DNA of 58,851 nt from an uncultured Synechococcus sp. (GTDB lineage Bacteria > Cyanobacteriota > Cyanobacteriia > Phormidesmidales > Phormidesmidaceae). Positions 40,350 to 49,058 of this stretch are shown piece by piece. Within the stretch, counting starts at the first letter, position 1. Every line of letters begins with the position of its first letter. The stretch covers positions 1 to 58,851 of the forward strand of contig CALDSK010000252.1 in NCBI GenBank assembly GCA_937911865.1, read 5' to 3'. The notes below the pieces were generated by a model. It did no database searches. It was given only the letters and a program-made list of their open reading frames with translations, and was not told the origin of the DNA. Both the position numbers and the translations under genes were made by a program.

Positions 40350-40949
40350 ATGAGCGAGCAAGGATGCCTAAGAGTTGGTCAGAGCGCACCTGACTTTACT
40401 GCTACTGCTGTTGTCGACCAAGAATTCAAGACGATCAAGCTGTCTGACTATCGGGGCAAGTATGTTGTTCTTTTCTTCTATCCTCTAGACTTCACTTTCG
40501 TGTGCCCAACCGAAATTACTGCTTTTAGCGATAGTTTCAGCAGCTTCAGCGATATCAATACTGAAGTTTTGGGAGTTTCTGTAGACAGTGAGTTTTCTCA
40601 CCTTGCGTGGATTCAGTCTGATCGGAAGTCGGGCGGCGTTGGTGATTTAGAATATCCTCTTGTTTCTGATATCAAGAAAGAGATCAGTGCGGCTTACAAT
40701 GTGCTCGATCCCGATGTCGGCGTGGCGCTGCGCGGTCTGTTCATCATTGATAAAGAAGGCGTTATTCAGCACGCTACTATCAACAACCTCTCGTTTGGTC
40801 GTAGCGTTGATGAAACGCTTCGTGTACTTCAGGCTATTCAGTACGTACAGTCCCACCCGGATGAGGTGTGCCCTGCGGGCTGGCAGCCTGGTAGCGCAAC
40901 GATGAATCCTGATCCTGTGAAGTCTAAGGAGTTTTTCGCAGCCGTTTAA
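40350..40949 (+). CDS. Typical 2-Cys peroxiredoxin
   Basis: This 199-residue AhpC/Prx1-type peroxidase reduces H2O2 and organic peroxides using thioredoxin. The peroxidatic Cys52 is in 'FYPLDFTFVCPTEITAF', the resolving Cys174 in 'DEVCPAGWQPG', and Thr/Arg of the active site are in place. The GGVGDL string (95-100) matches the GG(L/V/I)G motif of overoxidation-sensitive enzymes. A C-terminal helix ending in SKEFFAAV, in place of YF, is the second element. It is cytoplasmic or thylakoid associated and a major antioxidant enzyme in cyanobacteria. Its start is ATG with GAGGAG about 7 nt upstream. It is followed by a terminator hairpin and then a second peroxiredoxin-like gene. Confidence 0.95.
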   Translation: MSEQGCLRVGQSAPDFTATAVVDQEFKTIKLSDYRGKYVVLFFYPLDFTFVCPTEITAFSDSFSSFSDINTEVLGVSVDSEFSHLAWIQSDRKSGGVGDLEYPLVSDIKKEISAAYNVLDPDVGVALRGLFIIDKEGVIQHATINNLSFGRSVDETLRVLQAIQYVQSHPDEVCPAGWQPGSATMNPDPVKSKEFFAAV

Positions 40950-40993
40950 CACGCTGACACATAGCTTCCGCACTCAGATTGACAGCACAGTTT

Positions 40994-41030
40994 AGCCATC
41001 AAAGTCCGTGTTTTTTGGACCTTGATGGCT
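40994..41030 (+). terminator. Terminator of the 2-Cys peroxiredoxin gene
   Basis: A 13-14 bp stem with one mismatch (AGCCATCAA..GTCC with GGAC..TTGATGGCT) followed by CTTTAG, 45 nt after the stop. Because it lies between a possible TTG start and the ATG at 41099, it argues for the later start of the next gene. Confidence 0.7.
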
Positions 41031-41098
41031 CTTTAGATCAGTACATTAGATCAGTACAGAAGAAAGCAAAAACTTTAAAGCAGAGCGCCGTTTTTTTC

Positions 41099-41638
41099 AT
41101 GCAGCTAACTTCTTACGATTTTCGAGGGTTAATCACTCGACGATTTTTCAAAAACTTTCTACCGATTCCAGCTCGCTGCAAGTTTCAGATAGGAGAGACG
41201 GTCCCTGATTTCAAACTCACAGATGTGGATAGCAGAACTCATCAATTATCAGACTATCGTGGCAAACCGGTCGTATTAGCTTTCACCCGCATTTTTACAG
41301 AAAAGCAATACTGCCCGTTTTGCTATCCCCACATCCTGGCGATGAATGAAGCCTATCAGCAGTTTGTCGGTCTAGGTGTAACTGTCTTAATGATTACAAG
41401 CACCGACGACTATCAAAGCAAAGTTGTGCAGCGGGACTTGGCGCTCGAAATGCCACTGCTTGTAGATTCTCGCTGCACTCAGTTCCGGCGGTACGGAACA
41501 GGCCAGGCTTTGGGAGCCCCTTTACCGGCCCAGTTTGTAATCGACCACAAAGGACAGCTTCGATTTCAGCACCTCTTTTCTTTTGCTCACCACAATGCAA
41601 CCCCAGAAAGGTTACTTTGGGCTGTCAGAAACCTTTGA
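41099..41638 (+). CDS. Peroxiredoxin-like redoxin
   Basis: This 179-residue AhpC/TSA-fold protein starts MQLTSYDFRGLITRRFF. The thioredoxin-like core begins at 'GETVPDFKLTDVDSRTHQLSDYRGKPVVLAF' (about 37-67). The redox centre is 'TEKQYCPFCYPHI' (about 72-84), with a C-x-x-C in which the first Cys sits where the peroxidatic Cys of Prx would be. The cis-Pro region is 'APLPAQFVIDHKGQLRF'. It has no signal peptide. I chose ATG 41099 instead of a TTG at 40979 because a terminator lies between them and homologous starts of this type are known to me. The gene is tandem with the 2-Cys peroxiredoxin, but probably transcribed separately. The reductant and substrate are unknown. Confidence 0.82.
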   Translation: MQLTSYDFRGLITRRFFKNFLPIPARCKFQIGETVPDFKLTDVDSRTHQLSDYRGKPVVLAFTRIFTEKQYCPFCYPHILAMNEAYQQFVGLGVTVLMITSTDDYQSKVVQRDLALEMPLLVDSRCTQFRRYGTGQALGAPLPAQFVIDHKGQLRFQHLFSFAHHNATPERLLWAVRNL

Positions 41639-41668
41639 TAGCAAGGGACAGAGACTGCCTAAGTAAAA

Positions 41669-41757
41669 CGGAGAAGGAGGGATTCGAACCCTCGATGAAG
41701 TTTACACCCCATAACTCCTTAGCAGGGAGCCGCTTTCAACCACTCAGCCACTTCTCC
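41669..41757 (-). tRNA. tRNA-Ser (GCT)
   Basis: A class II tRNA on the minus strand. The acceptor GGAGAAG pairs with CUUCUCC and the anticodon loop CUGCUAA gives GCU. A long variable arm and the T-loop GGTTCGAATCC follow. Discriminator base G, as in serine tRNAs. CCA is not encoded. Confidence 0.97.
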
Positions 41758-41898
41758 ATGAGTGAGCAATCATGATACCAAGAACTCTGCGAAAGCTCTA
41801 GCTATATTTTCAGATATTTTTTTAGATATTTTTTGTCTTGCGATGGCAGCTGTTATAAAGGCTGTTGAAACGCGCTTTTCTACAGCACGCGCACGAGT

Positions 41899-43131
41899 CT
41901 ACAAACGTGGAGAAGATTCCTGCTCAGAGCAAGAAGCCGCTGTAGCTTCTGAGCGCAAAACACGAGGAAGGCGGTGCTTAAATCCACACAGAATTTCCCA
42001 CGATATGGTTGAAGTGATTTCTGCCCACTGATCTGCGCTGAGATGCTGCGAACCGACTTGGCCAAGCAATGTAACAATATCTCCCTCTTGTACAGACGCC
42101 AGCGCTGACACATCAAGCATCAGCTGGTCCATGGTGACTGCACCTAGCTGAGGAACCAGTTGACCGGCGATCGCAACTTTCAATTTGTTAGACAACAGCC
42201 GGGGCACACCGTCAGCATAGCCAATGGCCACGATAGCAATTCGCATATTCTTTTTAGCGATAAACCTGTGGCCATAGCTCACGCCATCGCCCGCAGCGAG
42301 TTCTTTTAGATGAGTAATACGAGCTTTAACAGACAGCACAGGTTTTAGGGCGACCTTCTGGCTGAGATGAGGCGCTGGGTATAGACCGTAGGTTGCAAGC
42401 CCAACGCGGACCATGTCGTAGTGCAAGCTCGAATCGGTCAGCGTGGCCGCGGAATTGGCAAGGTGAAGCCTGTTGGGGAGTAGATCTGCTTGTCTGAGCG
42501 CTGCGATCGCTGAGTCAAATCGCTGATGCTGCAAGTGCATCGTTGTAGGGTCAGGACTATCAGCCGTTGCAAAGTGAGAATAAACGCTCACCGTATCTAG
42601 ATGCGGCAGCTGCTTGACAAAGCGCGCAAACTCAACAGCTTGCGACCAGCGAACACCTAGCCGAGACATGCCTGTATCAAAATTGAGATGAACAGGTAGA
42701 GCTTGAAGGAAATCAGTCTCTGAAGAATGAGCAGTATAGGTGGCTAGGGTTTCAGAAAATACTAGGGCCTGTTTAGGACTAACGAGGGTAGGATGCAAAT
42801 GCCAATGTGCGATCGCTCGCACTTCAGTTGGATCATTGACCGCGCCCATGACCAAAATCGGTGCTTCAATTCCGGCTTCTCGTAGCTCAACACCTTCTGG
42901 AACTGTAGCGACCCCCAGCCAAGTAGCGCCCGCCCTTAAGACCGTACGCGCAACCGTCACTGCGCCATGACCATACGCATCCGCTTTGACCACCGACATC
43001 AAGTCAGTCGCGGGCGAGAGCAACGCTTTTAGCGCTCTGATATTATGCGTTAGCGCCTCTAGATCAATCTCGACCCAAGCCCTAGAACAACGCATAGAAG
43101 CAAGCGTAGGTGTCTGGTCCCAACTAAGCAT
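41899..43131 (-). CDS. alr: Alanine racemase
   Basis: This 410-residue PLP enzyme converts L- to D-alanine for peptidoglycan. The PLP lysine lies in 'MSVVKADAYGHGAV' (Lys49). The N-terminal TIM barrel carries 'VEIDLEALTHNI' at the start and 'VHLNFDTGMSRLG' in the middle. The C-terminal beta domain has the second catalytic Tyr in 'GDGVSYGHRFIA' and 'VAIGYADGVPRLL', then 'GAVTMDQLMLDVS'. About 15 extra N-terminal and 20 C-terminal residues (Ser/Glu-rich) surround the core. The ATG start is the only good one. It lies between tRNA-Ser and the divergent HNH gene (125-nt shared promoter gap). Its product supports wall synthesis, as do glmM and the M23 peptidase in this window. Confidence 0.96.
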   Translation of the reverse strand: MLSWDQTPTLASMRCSRAWVEIDLEALTHNIRALKALLSPATDLMSVVKADAYGHGAVTVARTVLRAGATWLGVATVPEGVELREAGIEAPILVMGAVNDPTEVRAIAHWHLHPTLVSPKQALVFSETLATYTAHSSETDFLQALPVHLNFDTGMSRLGVRWSQAVEFARFVKQLPHLDTVSVYSHFATADSPDPTTMHLQHQRFDSAIAALRQADLLPNRLHLANSAATLTDSSLHYDMVRVGLATYGLYPAPHLSQKVALKPVLSVKARITHLKELAAGDGVSYGHRFIAKKNMRIAIVAIGYADGVPRLLSNKLKVAIAGQLVPQLGAVTMDQLMLDVSALASVQEGDIVTLLGQVGSQHLSADQWAEITSTISWEILCGFKHRLPRVLRSEATAASCSEQESSPRL

Positions 43132-43256
43132 GGCAATCTCTCAGATAATAGACAGAACCTTTCGGCAGTTAACTCCCAAAATCCTAACCTAACTGGCTCT
43201 CAACCTCAGCTAAAATACACTTGTGCTAGTATCTAGGCAGAATCTCGGCACTGTAT

Positions 43257-43757
43257 ATGAGTAAGGTTCTCGTTTTAAATGCCTCCTATGAGCCGCTTAA
43301 CATTACAAGCTGGCGGCGCGCAGTTGTGCTAATCATCAAGGGCAAAGCAGAGCAGATAGAACAGCAGGAACAGCAAATATATCCTGACTTTCCCTTGCCC
43401 ACCGTGATTCGATTGCGTCACTATGTTCGCATTCCCTACCGAGAAATTCCGCTCACCCGGCGAAACTTACTCCACCGAGACAACAATACCTGTCAGTACT
43501 GTGGACATACAGGCGAAAGCCTCACGTTAGATCATGTCATCCCGCGATCGCGAGGCGGCGGCGATAGCTGGGAAAACATTGTAAGTGCCTGTGTACGCTG
43601 CAACGTCAAGAAGGGCAGCCGTACCCCAAGAGAGGCGGAAATGCCCCTGACCAGCCAGCCACGCAAACCTCATAGCAGCTTATACTTTGAGATCTCCAGA
43701 CACGTGCGCGGTGGCGTGCACCAAGAGTGGCGGCAGTACGTCATTGGACTCAACTAG
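43257..43757 (+). CDS. HNH endonuclease, small stand-alone
   Basis: This 166-residue protein has an HNH domain in its second half. 'CQYCG' (79-83) and 'CVRCN' (112-116) form a zinc ribbon around 'LTLDHVIPRSRGGGDSWENIV' (89-109), which carries the D-H catalytic pair and Asn107. The first half, starting 'KVLVLNASYEPLNITSWRRAVVLIIKGKAE', is conserved in a widespread family found in cyanobacteria and actinobacteria that is not mobile-element linked. It is probably a housekeeping nuclease or a DNA repair factor, but its role is not known to me. The ATG start is preceded by a weak purine site. It is divergent from alr. Confidence 0.9.
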   Translation: MSKVLVLNASYEPLNITSWRRAVVLIIKGKAEQIEQQEQQIYPDFPLPTVIRLRHYVRIPYREIPLTRRNLLHRDNNTCQYCGHTGESLTLDHVIPRSRGGGDSWENIVSACVRCNVKKGSRTPREAEMPLTSQPRKPHSSLYFEISRHVRGGVHQEWRQYVIGLN

Positions 43758-44179
43758 GGCTTTAATTAAGCCGCCTTCATCTTAGACGGACCCATTAGAT
43801 AGACCGAATGACAATAGGGCTACCTTAGCAAGCTTAATCGATCGCTTTGAAATCAGGGCTGCACACCGATAAGGGAATCGTTGTGGTCGGCCCAGGTACA
43901 TCCGCATTTCGAAAATTGATAGAATAGCAACACACCAGCTAAAACCAGCTGGAAGTGTGTGGGCTCATCTGCGTTTTCTGGAATCCCCTACATTGCTGTT
44001 TCCAGAACTCCTGCCAGAACACCTTAATATTTCCAGAGCTTATATTTCCAGCATTAAAATATTTCCAGCATTAGAACATCTCCGCAATTAGACATCTCAA
44101 AGCCCTTTGCTGAAAGCCTTTTGCTAAAAATCGTGGCTAGACAACAAAACCATTGGTCAAGCAGTCATTGAGGCCTAAA
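43758..44179. other. Gene-free region with imperfect AT-rich repeats
   Basis: In this 422-nt stretch a hairpin CCAGCT-AGCTGG flanked by CACA/TGTG lies at 43930-43960. From 44020 to 44095 the string (A)TATTTCCAGCATTA recurs about three times with changes. I see no gene or T-tract terminator, but the repeats fit the short tandem duplication pattern of this window. Confidence 0.5.
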
Positions 44180-45415
44180 ATGTCCAAACAGCCGCCTTCA
44201 ACCACAACTTCAGGCAATACCACTTCAAATAACAAAGGAAAGACAGCCTTGGCACAAAATGCGCTAGTTGATCAAACAGCCACGCTTAGGCGAGCAGCCG
44301 GCTTAGAGAGTAATCCAGCAGAAGCCTTAGAAAAGCTGCTCAAAAAACATAGTGGCACTCAGCAGCTCGTGCTACTTCAGGATTTTCCAGACCCCGACGC
44401 ACTGTCTTCTGCCTGGGCCTACCGTCTGATTGCCAGCGCGTACAATATCCAGTGCGATATTTTTTATTCAGGGACCCTCAGCCATCAAGAGAATATTGCG
44501 CTGGTCAAACTCACTAACCTGCCAGCAAAACGATGGCCTGCATCAGCAAAAGAAGCACCTGATCTAACGCAGTATCAAGGTTACGTTTTAATCGACACCC
44601 AAGGAACCACTAGCCACCTCACAGAGCGAGTAGAGGCGGCTGAACTACCGCTGCTTCTAGTCATTGACCACCACGCCATTCAGGGCAAGATCAAAGCTGA
44701 AATGGCTGATATTCGCCCTGATACGCATGCAACAGCCACAATGATGGCGCAGTATCTACAATCTGGGCTGATCCAGTTGGATCGTAGTAATAGTTACCAT
44801 GTAAAATGTGCAACCGCGCTGATGCATGGGCTACGCTCAGATACCAGTCAACTTATGCAGGCATCTGAGCCAGATTTTATAGCAGCGGCTTTCTTGAGCC
44901 AGTATTATGACGCGCAGCTTTTGAGCGCCATCCTACAGGCTTCAAGATCGCGGCGAGTGATGGATGTGATTGAGCGATCGCTGCGCAACCGTCAAATGCA
45001 AAACAGCGTTTCTATCGCAGGAGTAGGCTACTTGCGCTATGAAGATCGTGATGCGATTCCTCAAGCAGCAGACTTTTTAGTGACAGAAGAAAATATCCAC
45101 ACCGCAGTGGTCTATGGAATTGTGCACGACGAGGACGAAGAGAAAGAGCTGGTGGTGGGCTCACTAAGAACGAATAAAATTACGCTCGACCCAGATGAGT
45201 TTATAAAAGAAGCCTTGGGACAGGACAGTCACGGTCGATTCTTCGGTGGCGGTCGGTCCATGGCAGGCGGATTTGAAATCCCGATTGGATTTCTCTCTGG
45301 CTACTACGAAAACAGCGACTACAACCGGCAAAAGTGGGAAGTGTTTGATAAGCAAATCAAGCAAAAACTTCAGCGGCTAGTCGATCCAGAGAACGGTGTT
45401 CTAAATACTGACTAA
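44180..45415 (+). CDS. DHH/DHHA1 phosphoesterase (NrnA/RecJ-like)
   Basis: This 411-residue protein follows a low-complexity Thr/Ser/Asn N-terminus of about 20 residues. The DHH domain has 'LLQDFPDPDALSSAWAY' (about 64-80, motif I D-x-D), 'GYVLIDTQGTT' (motif II) and 'LLLVIDHHAIQG' (DHH motif III, about 163). 'ALMHGLRSDTSQL' is motif IV. The C-terminal DHHA1 domain carries the GGG loop 'GRFFGGGRSMAGGFEIPIGF' (about 353-372). All metal ligands look present, so it should be an active Mn-dependent exonuclease or nanoRNase/pAp-type phosphatase. The true substrate is uncertain. ATG 44180 was chosen over a TTG at 44153 because GAGG lies 6 nt upstream. gltA follows 129 nt later. Confidence 0.88.
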   Translation: MSKQPPSTTTSGNTTSNNKGKTALAQNALVDQTATLRRAAGLESNPAEALEKLLKKHSGTQQLVLLQDFPDPDALSSAWAYRLIASAYNIQCDIFYSGTLSHQENIALVKLTNLPAKRWPASAKEAPDLTQYQGYVLIDTQGTTSHLTERVEAAELPLLLVIDHHAIQGKIKAEMADIRPDTHATATMMAQYLQSGLIQLDRSNSYHVKCATALMHGLRSDTSQLMQASEPDFIAAAFLSQYYDAQLLSAILQASRSRRVMDVIERSLRNRQMQNSVSIAGVGYLRYEDRDAIPQAADFLVTEENIHTAVVYGIVHDEDEEKELVVGSLRTNKITLDPDEFIKEALGQDSHGRFFGGGRSMAGGFEIPIGFLSGYYENSDYNRQKWEVFDKQIKQKLQRLVDPENGVLNTD

Positions 45416-45544
45416 TTGACCTCTATCAGGCCAATAAATCGATAGCCCACAGCGAGAAAGTCAGGGGACACAAAGATTTCAGACGTCATCTCGGTCTATG
45501 GTATTAACAGCCATTTTCAGTTTTTGACAAAAAGGAGCCCAAAC

Positions 45545-46705
45545 ATGACGCCAACGGCATGCGAGTATCGGCCAGGGTTAGAAGGCATTCCAGCCACGCA
45601 GTCGAGCATTAGCTACGTCGATGGTCAGCATGGCATCTTGGAATACCGGGGTATTCGGATTGAAGAAATTGCCCGCAGCAGCAGCTTTTTAGAAAGTGCC
45701 TATCTGCTTATTTGGGGTGGCTTGCCTACGACGATTGATCTCAAAGCGTTTGAACACGAAGTTCAATACCACCGCCGGTTAAAGTATCGCATTCGCGACA
45801 TGATGAAATGCTTTCCTGAGAGCGGCCACCCAATGGATGCGTTGCAGGCTTGTGCGGCGGCGCTAGGACTATTTCATTCACGCAGAGAACTTTCAGATCC
45901 GGCCTATGTGCAAAATGCGGTGGTCCGACTGATCGCTAAAATCCCAACCATGGTGGCCGCTTTCAAGATGATGCGTAAGGGCAACGATCCGGTGCAGCCT
46001 CGCGACGATCTGAGCTATGCCGCTAATTTTTTGTACATGTTAAACGAGCAGGAGCCCGATCCGCTGGCGGCTCGCATCTTTGATATTTGCCTGATGCTCC
46101 ATGCAGAGCATACTATCAACGCCTCTACATTCTCTGCCATGGTAACGGCTTCTACGCTGACCGATCCCTATGCAGTCGTCGCCTCTGCCGTAGGGACGTT
46201 GGCCGGGCCTTTGCACGGCGGTGCTAATGAAGCAGTGATTGCTATGCTGCAAGAAATCGGCTCAGTAGATAACGTACGGCCTTATATTAGCGATCGCATC
46301 GCTAACAAACAAAAAATCATGGGATTTGGCCACCGAGTATACAAGGTAAAAGATCCTCGGGCAGTGATTTTACAGGGACTGGCCGAACAGCTATTTGCCA
46401 AGGTTGGACGCGATGACTATTACGATATTGCGCTAGAGCTAGAGCTAGTCATCGAAGAAAAGTTAGGACATAAAGGGGTTTACCCCAATGTAGATTTTTA
46501 TTCTGGACTGGTGTATCGCAAGCTAGGAATACCAACTGATTTGTTTACGCCGATTTTTGCGATCGCCCGTGTCGCCGGTTGGCTCGCTCACTGGAAAGAA
46601 CAAATCGGCAAAAATAGAATCTTTCGTCCCACTCAAATTTACGAAGGTCCCCACGAGCAACCTTACATTTCAATCGAAAAACGCTTACAGCTATGGGAAA
46701 AATAG
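45545..46705 (+). CDS. gltA: Citrate synthase
   Basis: This 386-residue type II citrate synthase-like enzyme condenses oxaloacetate and acetyl-CoA into the TCA branch that supplies 2-oxoglutarate for nitrogen assimilation. The start is ATG 45545, with AAGGAG at ideal spacing. 'GILEYRGIRIEEIA' and 'YLLIWGGLPT' lie near the N-terminus. The catalytic His regions are 'LMLHAEHTINAST' (about 190) and 'GFGHRVYKVKDPRA' (about 265). 'LAGPLHGGANEAV' and 'FYSGLVYRKLGIP' (catalytic Asp) complete the active site. A 2-methylcitrate synthase role cannot be excluded from motifs alone. The gene precedes ndhAIGE, an order I believe is common in cyanobacteria; a terminator separates them. Confidence 0.95.
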   Translation: MTPTACEYRPGLEGIPATQSSISYVDGQHGILEYRGIRIEEIARSSSFLESAYLLIWGGLPTTIDLKAFEHEVQYHRRLKYRIRDMMKCFPESGHPMDALQACAAALGLFHSRRELSDPAYVQNAVVRLIAKIPTMVAAFKMMRKGNDPVQPRDDLSYAANFLYMLNEQEPDPLAARIFDICLMLHAEHTINASTFSAMVTASTLTDPYAVVASAVGTLAGPLHGGANEAVIAMLQEIGSVDNVRPYISDRIANKQKIMGFGHRVYKVKDPRAVILQGLAEQLFAKVGRDDYYDIALELELVIEEKLGHKGVYPNVDFYSGLVYRKLGIPTDLFTPIFAIARVAGWLAHWKEQIGKNRIFRPTQIYEGPHEQPYISIEKRLQLWEK

Positions 46706-46898
46706 TCAAAAAAATTTAATCCGAAAGCACTTTTAACCAAATTGGCCAAATCCCAGAACAACCACGACCTTAGGTGTGATTAAGGTTCTTCAATAAGGAA
46801 GTACGACTCCCGGTCGTTTTCGAGGTGATGGGCCCTACCCCCCTTTGCAAAAGCAAACGATAACGTGACTATATATCCAGTGACGATTTTCAGGAACT

Positions 46899-46935
46899 CC
46901 AGCCCCTCTGGCTTTACAGCTAGGGGGGTTTTATT
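46899..46935 (+). terminator. Terminator downstream of gltA
   Basis: A CCCCT...AGGGG stem with inner GC pairs is followed by GGTTTTATTTT. A smaller ACGAC/GTCGT hairpin followed by TTTT lies at 46803-46820. Either could end the gltA transcript. The rest of 46706-47082 carries the ndh promoter and no gene. Confidence 0.75.
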
Positions 46936-47082
46936 TTGTAGCGGCTTTACACCAGACATTTTTTACTTTGGAGAGCAGATTTTAGGTCTGAATCGACCGC
47001 TGAATTGACGTACTGCGGTTGATTAAGCGTTAGAATCTGTTAAAGAAATGTAGCAAGACACCGCAGTACGTCTTTAAAAAGC

Positions 47083-48201
47083 ATGACTCCAGGCATTGAC
47101 CTCCAAGGGACATTCGTTCGCGCCCTCACCGATTTGGGCCTACCAGCAGGTGCCGCCAAAACGGTATGGATACCGCTCCCTATGGTGCTTATGCTAATTG
47201 TGGCAACCGTAAGTATCTTCATCTGCGTCTGGCTAGAGAGAAAGATTTCAGCCGCGGCCCAACAGCGTATCGGGCCTGAGTACGTTGGACCGCTCGGCGC
47301 ACTTCAAGCCGTAGCTGACGGGGTCAAACTCATCTTTAAAGCAGATATCACTCCTGCAAAAGCCGACCCGTGGCTCTTTATTATTGGGCCCGCCATTGTC
47401 GTGATTCCGGTGTTTTTGTCCTTTTTGATCGTACCTTTCGGACAAAATCTGGTGATTACAGACCTTGGGATTGGCATCTTTTTGTGGATTGCACTGTCTA
47501 GCATCACGCCCATTGGCTTACTGATGGCTGGCTACTCTTCTAATAACAAGTACTCCTTATTAGGCGGTCTACGTGCCGCGGCTCAGTCCATCAGCTACGA
47601 AATTCCTCTAGCACTAGCCGTTCTTGCTGTTGTGATGATGAGCAACGGGCTGAGCACTATCGATATTGTCAATCAGCAGTCGCAATACGGCATTTTGGGT
47701 TGGAACATCTGGCGGCAGCCAGTGGGCTTTGTTATTTTTTGGATTTCAGCGCTAGCTGAATGTGAAAGATTGCCGTTTGACCTACCAGAGGCAGAGGAAG
47801 AATTAGTCGCAGGCTATCAAACTGAATACACAGGTATGAAGTTCGGACTATTTTACGTCGGCTCCTACGTAAACCTGATGCTTTCAGCACTGATTGTGTC
47901 GGTGCTGTATCTAGGAGGATGGAGCTTCCCTGTTCCTGTAGAAAGCATCACTGCGCTACTCGGCATCAGTGAAACTGCGCCTGTAGTACAAATCGTTGCG
48001 GCTTCGCTTGGTATTGTGATGACAATGCTGAAGGCCTATCTGCTGGTCTTTTTAACTATCCTTCTACGCTGGACCGTACCTCGCGTTAGAATCGATCAGC
48101 TGCTAGACCTGGGCTGGAAGTTCTTACTGCCCATTGCGCTGGTGAACTTGCTAGTTACAGCAGGTCTCAAGCTGACTTTACCTGGCTTCTTTGGCGGATA
48201 A
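47083..48201 (+). CDS. ndhA: NDH-1 subunit 1
   Basis: This 372-residue subunit (NuoH homologue) forms the membrane module next to the plastoquinone site of the photosynthetic NDH-1 complex, which drives cyclic electron flow and respiration. It has eight to nine TM helices. The conserved loops are 'WLERKISAAAQQRIGPEYVGPLGALQAVADGVKLIFKAD' features (about 46-85) and 'ALAECERLPFDLPEAEEELVAGYQTEYTGMKFG' features (about 225-257), which line the quinone cavity. The charged E-R and E-E-E-L pattern is complete. ATG start. It is the first gene of the ndhA-I-G-E operon. Confidence 0.97.
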   Translation: MTPGIDLQGTFVRALTDLGLPAGAAKTVWIPLPMVLMLIVATVSIFICVWLERKISAAAQQRIGPEYVGPLGALQAVADGVKLIFKADITPAKADPWLFIIGPAIVVIPVFLSFLIVPFGQNLVITDLGIGIFLWIALSSITPIGLLMAGYSSNNKYSLLGGLRAAAQSISYEIPLALAVLAVVMMSNGLSTIDIVNQQSQYGILGWNIWRQPVGFVIFWISALAECERLPFDLPEAEEELVAGYQTEYTGMKFGLFYVGSYVNLMLSALIVSVLYLGGWSFPVPVESITALLGISETAPVVQIVAASLGIVMTMLKAYLLVFLTILLRWTVPRVRIDQLLDLGWKFLLPIALVNLLVTAGLKLTLPGFFGG

Positions 48202-48304
48202 ACCAATTGAAAGTCACTATTTAGCATCAAATCGATCGGAGTTGATTGCTCGGTGAGTAAGCAATGCTTGTCCCACGTTTATTTATTACCCCTAAGACCT
48301 TGTC

Positions 48305-48943
48305 ATGTTGAACTTTCTAAAACAAGTCGGTGACTACGCTAAAGAAACCGCTCAGGCAGCAAAATTCATTGGCCAGGGTCTATCGGTTACCTTCGACCAT
48401 ATGAAGCGCCGACCAGTAACCGTGCAGTACCCTTACGAAAAAGTCATTCCGTCAGAACGCTATCGCGGTCGGATTCACTTTGAGTTTGACAAGTGCATTG
48501 CCTGCGAAGTGTGCGTCAGAGTCTGTCCTATCAACCTGCCAGTTGTAGATTGGGAATTTAATAGAGAAACCAAGAAAAAGACGCTCAACCACTACAGTAT
48601 TGACTTTGGTGTCTGCATTTTCTGCGGGAACTGTGTGGAATACTGCCCCACAAACTGCCTATCCATGACCGAAGAATATGAGCTAGCGTCCTACGACCGC
48701 CATAACTTAAACTACGATAACGTTGCTCTGGGCCGCTTACCTTACAAGGTGACCGAAGATCCAATGGTGGCACCCATGAGAGAATTTGCTTACCTACCCA
48801 AAGGTGCAATGGATCCTCATGATCTACCCAAGGGAACGCAAAGAGCAGGACGGTTACCTAAAGACATTTTGGCCGAAATTGAAGCAGAAGAAGCGAAGAA
48901 AACGCCTGCAAACGCTGCTGCTGAAGAAAAAAGCAGCAGTTAG
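48305..48943 (+). CDS. ndhI: NDH-1 iron-sulfur subunit I
   Basis: This 212-residue peripheral subunit carries two [4Fe-4S] clusters that pass electrons towards plastoquinone. The ligand sets are Cys64, 67, 70 (CIACEVC) with Cys74 in RVCPI, and Cys104, 107, 110 (CIFCGNC) with Cys114 in YCPT. The N-terminus 'MLNFLKQVGDYAKETAQAAKFIGQGL' forms an amphipathic membrane-contact helix. The C-terminal 25 residues are Lys/Ala/Glu-rich, as in many cyanobacterial NdhI. It follows ndhA by 103 nt. In NDH-1 of phototrophs the electron donor is ferredoxin, not NADH. Confidence 0.97.
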   Translation: MLNFLKQVGDYAKETAQAAKFIGQGLSVTFDHMKRRPVTVQYPYEKVIPSERYRGRIHFEFDKCIACEVCVRVCPINLPVVDWEFNRETKKKTLNHYSIDFGVCIFCGNCVEYCPTNCLSMTEEYELASYDRHNLNYDNVALGRLPYKVTEDPMVAPMREFAYLPKGAMDPHDLPKGTQRAGRLPKDILAEIEAEEAKKTPANAAAEEKSSS

Positions 48944-48968
48944 CTCAAATAGACTGCCTTGAGCTCCG

Positions 48969-48996
48969 TTTGTAAGTTGCATTTTGTAAGTTGCAT
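48969..48996. repeat. 14-bp direct repeat between ndhI and ndhG
   Basis: TTTGTAAGTTGCAT occurs twice in tandem, exactly, in the noncoding gap between the two ndh genes. Confidence 0.9.
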
Positions 48997-49058
48997 TTTG
49001 AGTGAGCACTTTCAACTGGCACTTTTTCAACTAGACATACTATGAGGAAGAAATCGTT

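Noticed and set aside
40979..41098. TTG start 40 codons upstream for the second redoxin
   Set aside because: The extension contains the terminator hairpin of the preceding gene and low-complexity sequence; the ATG at 41099 is better.
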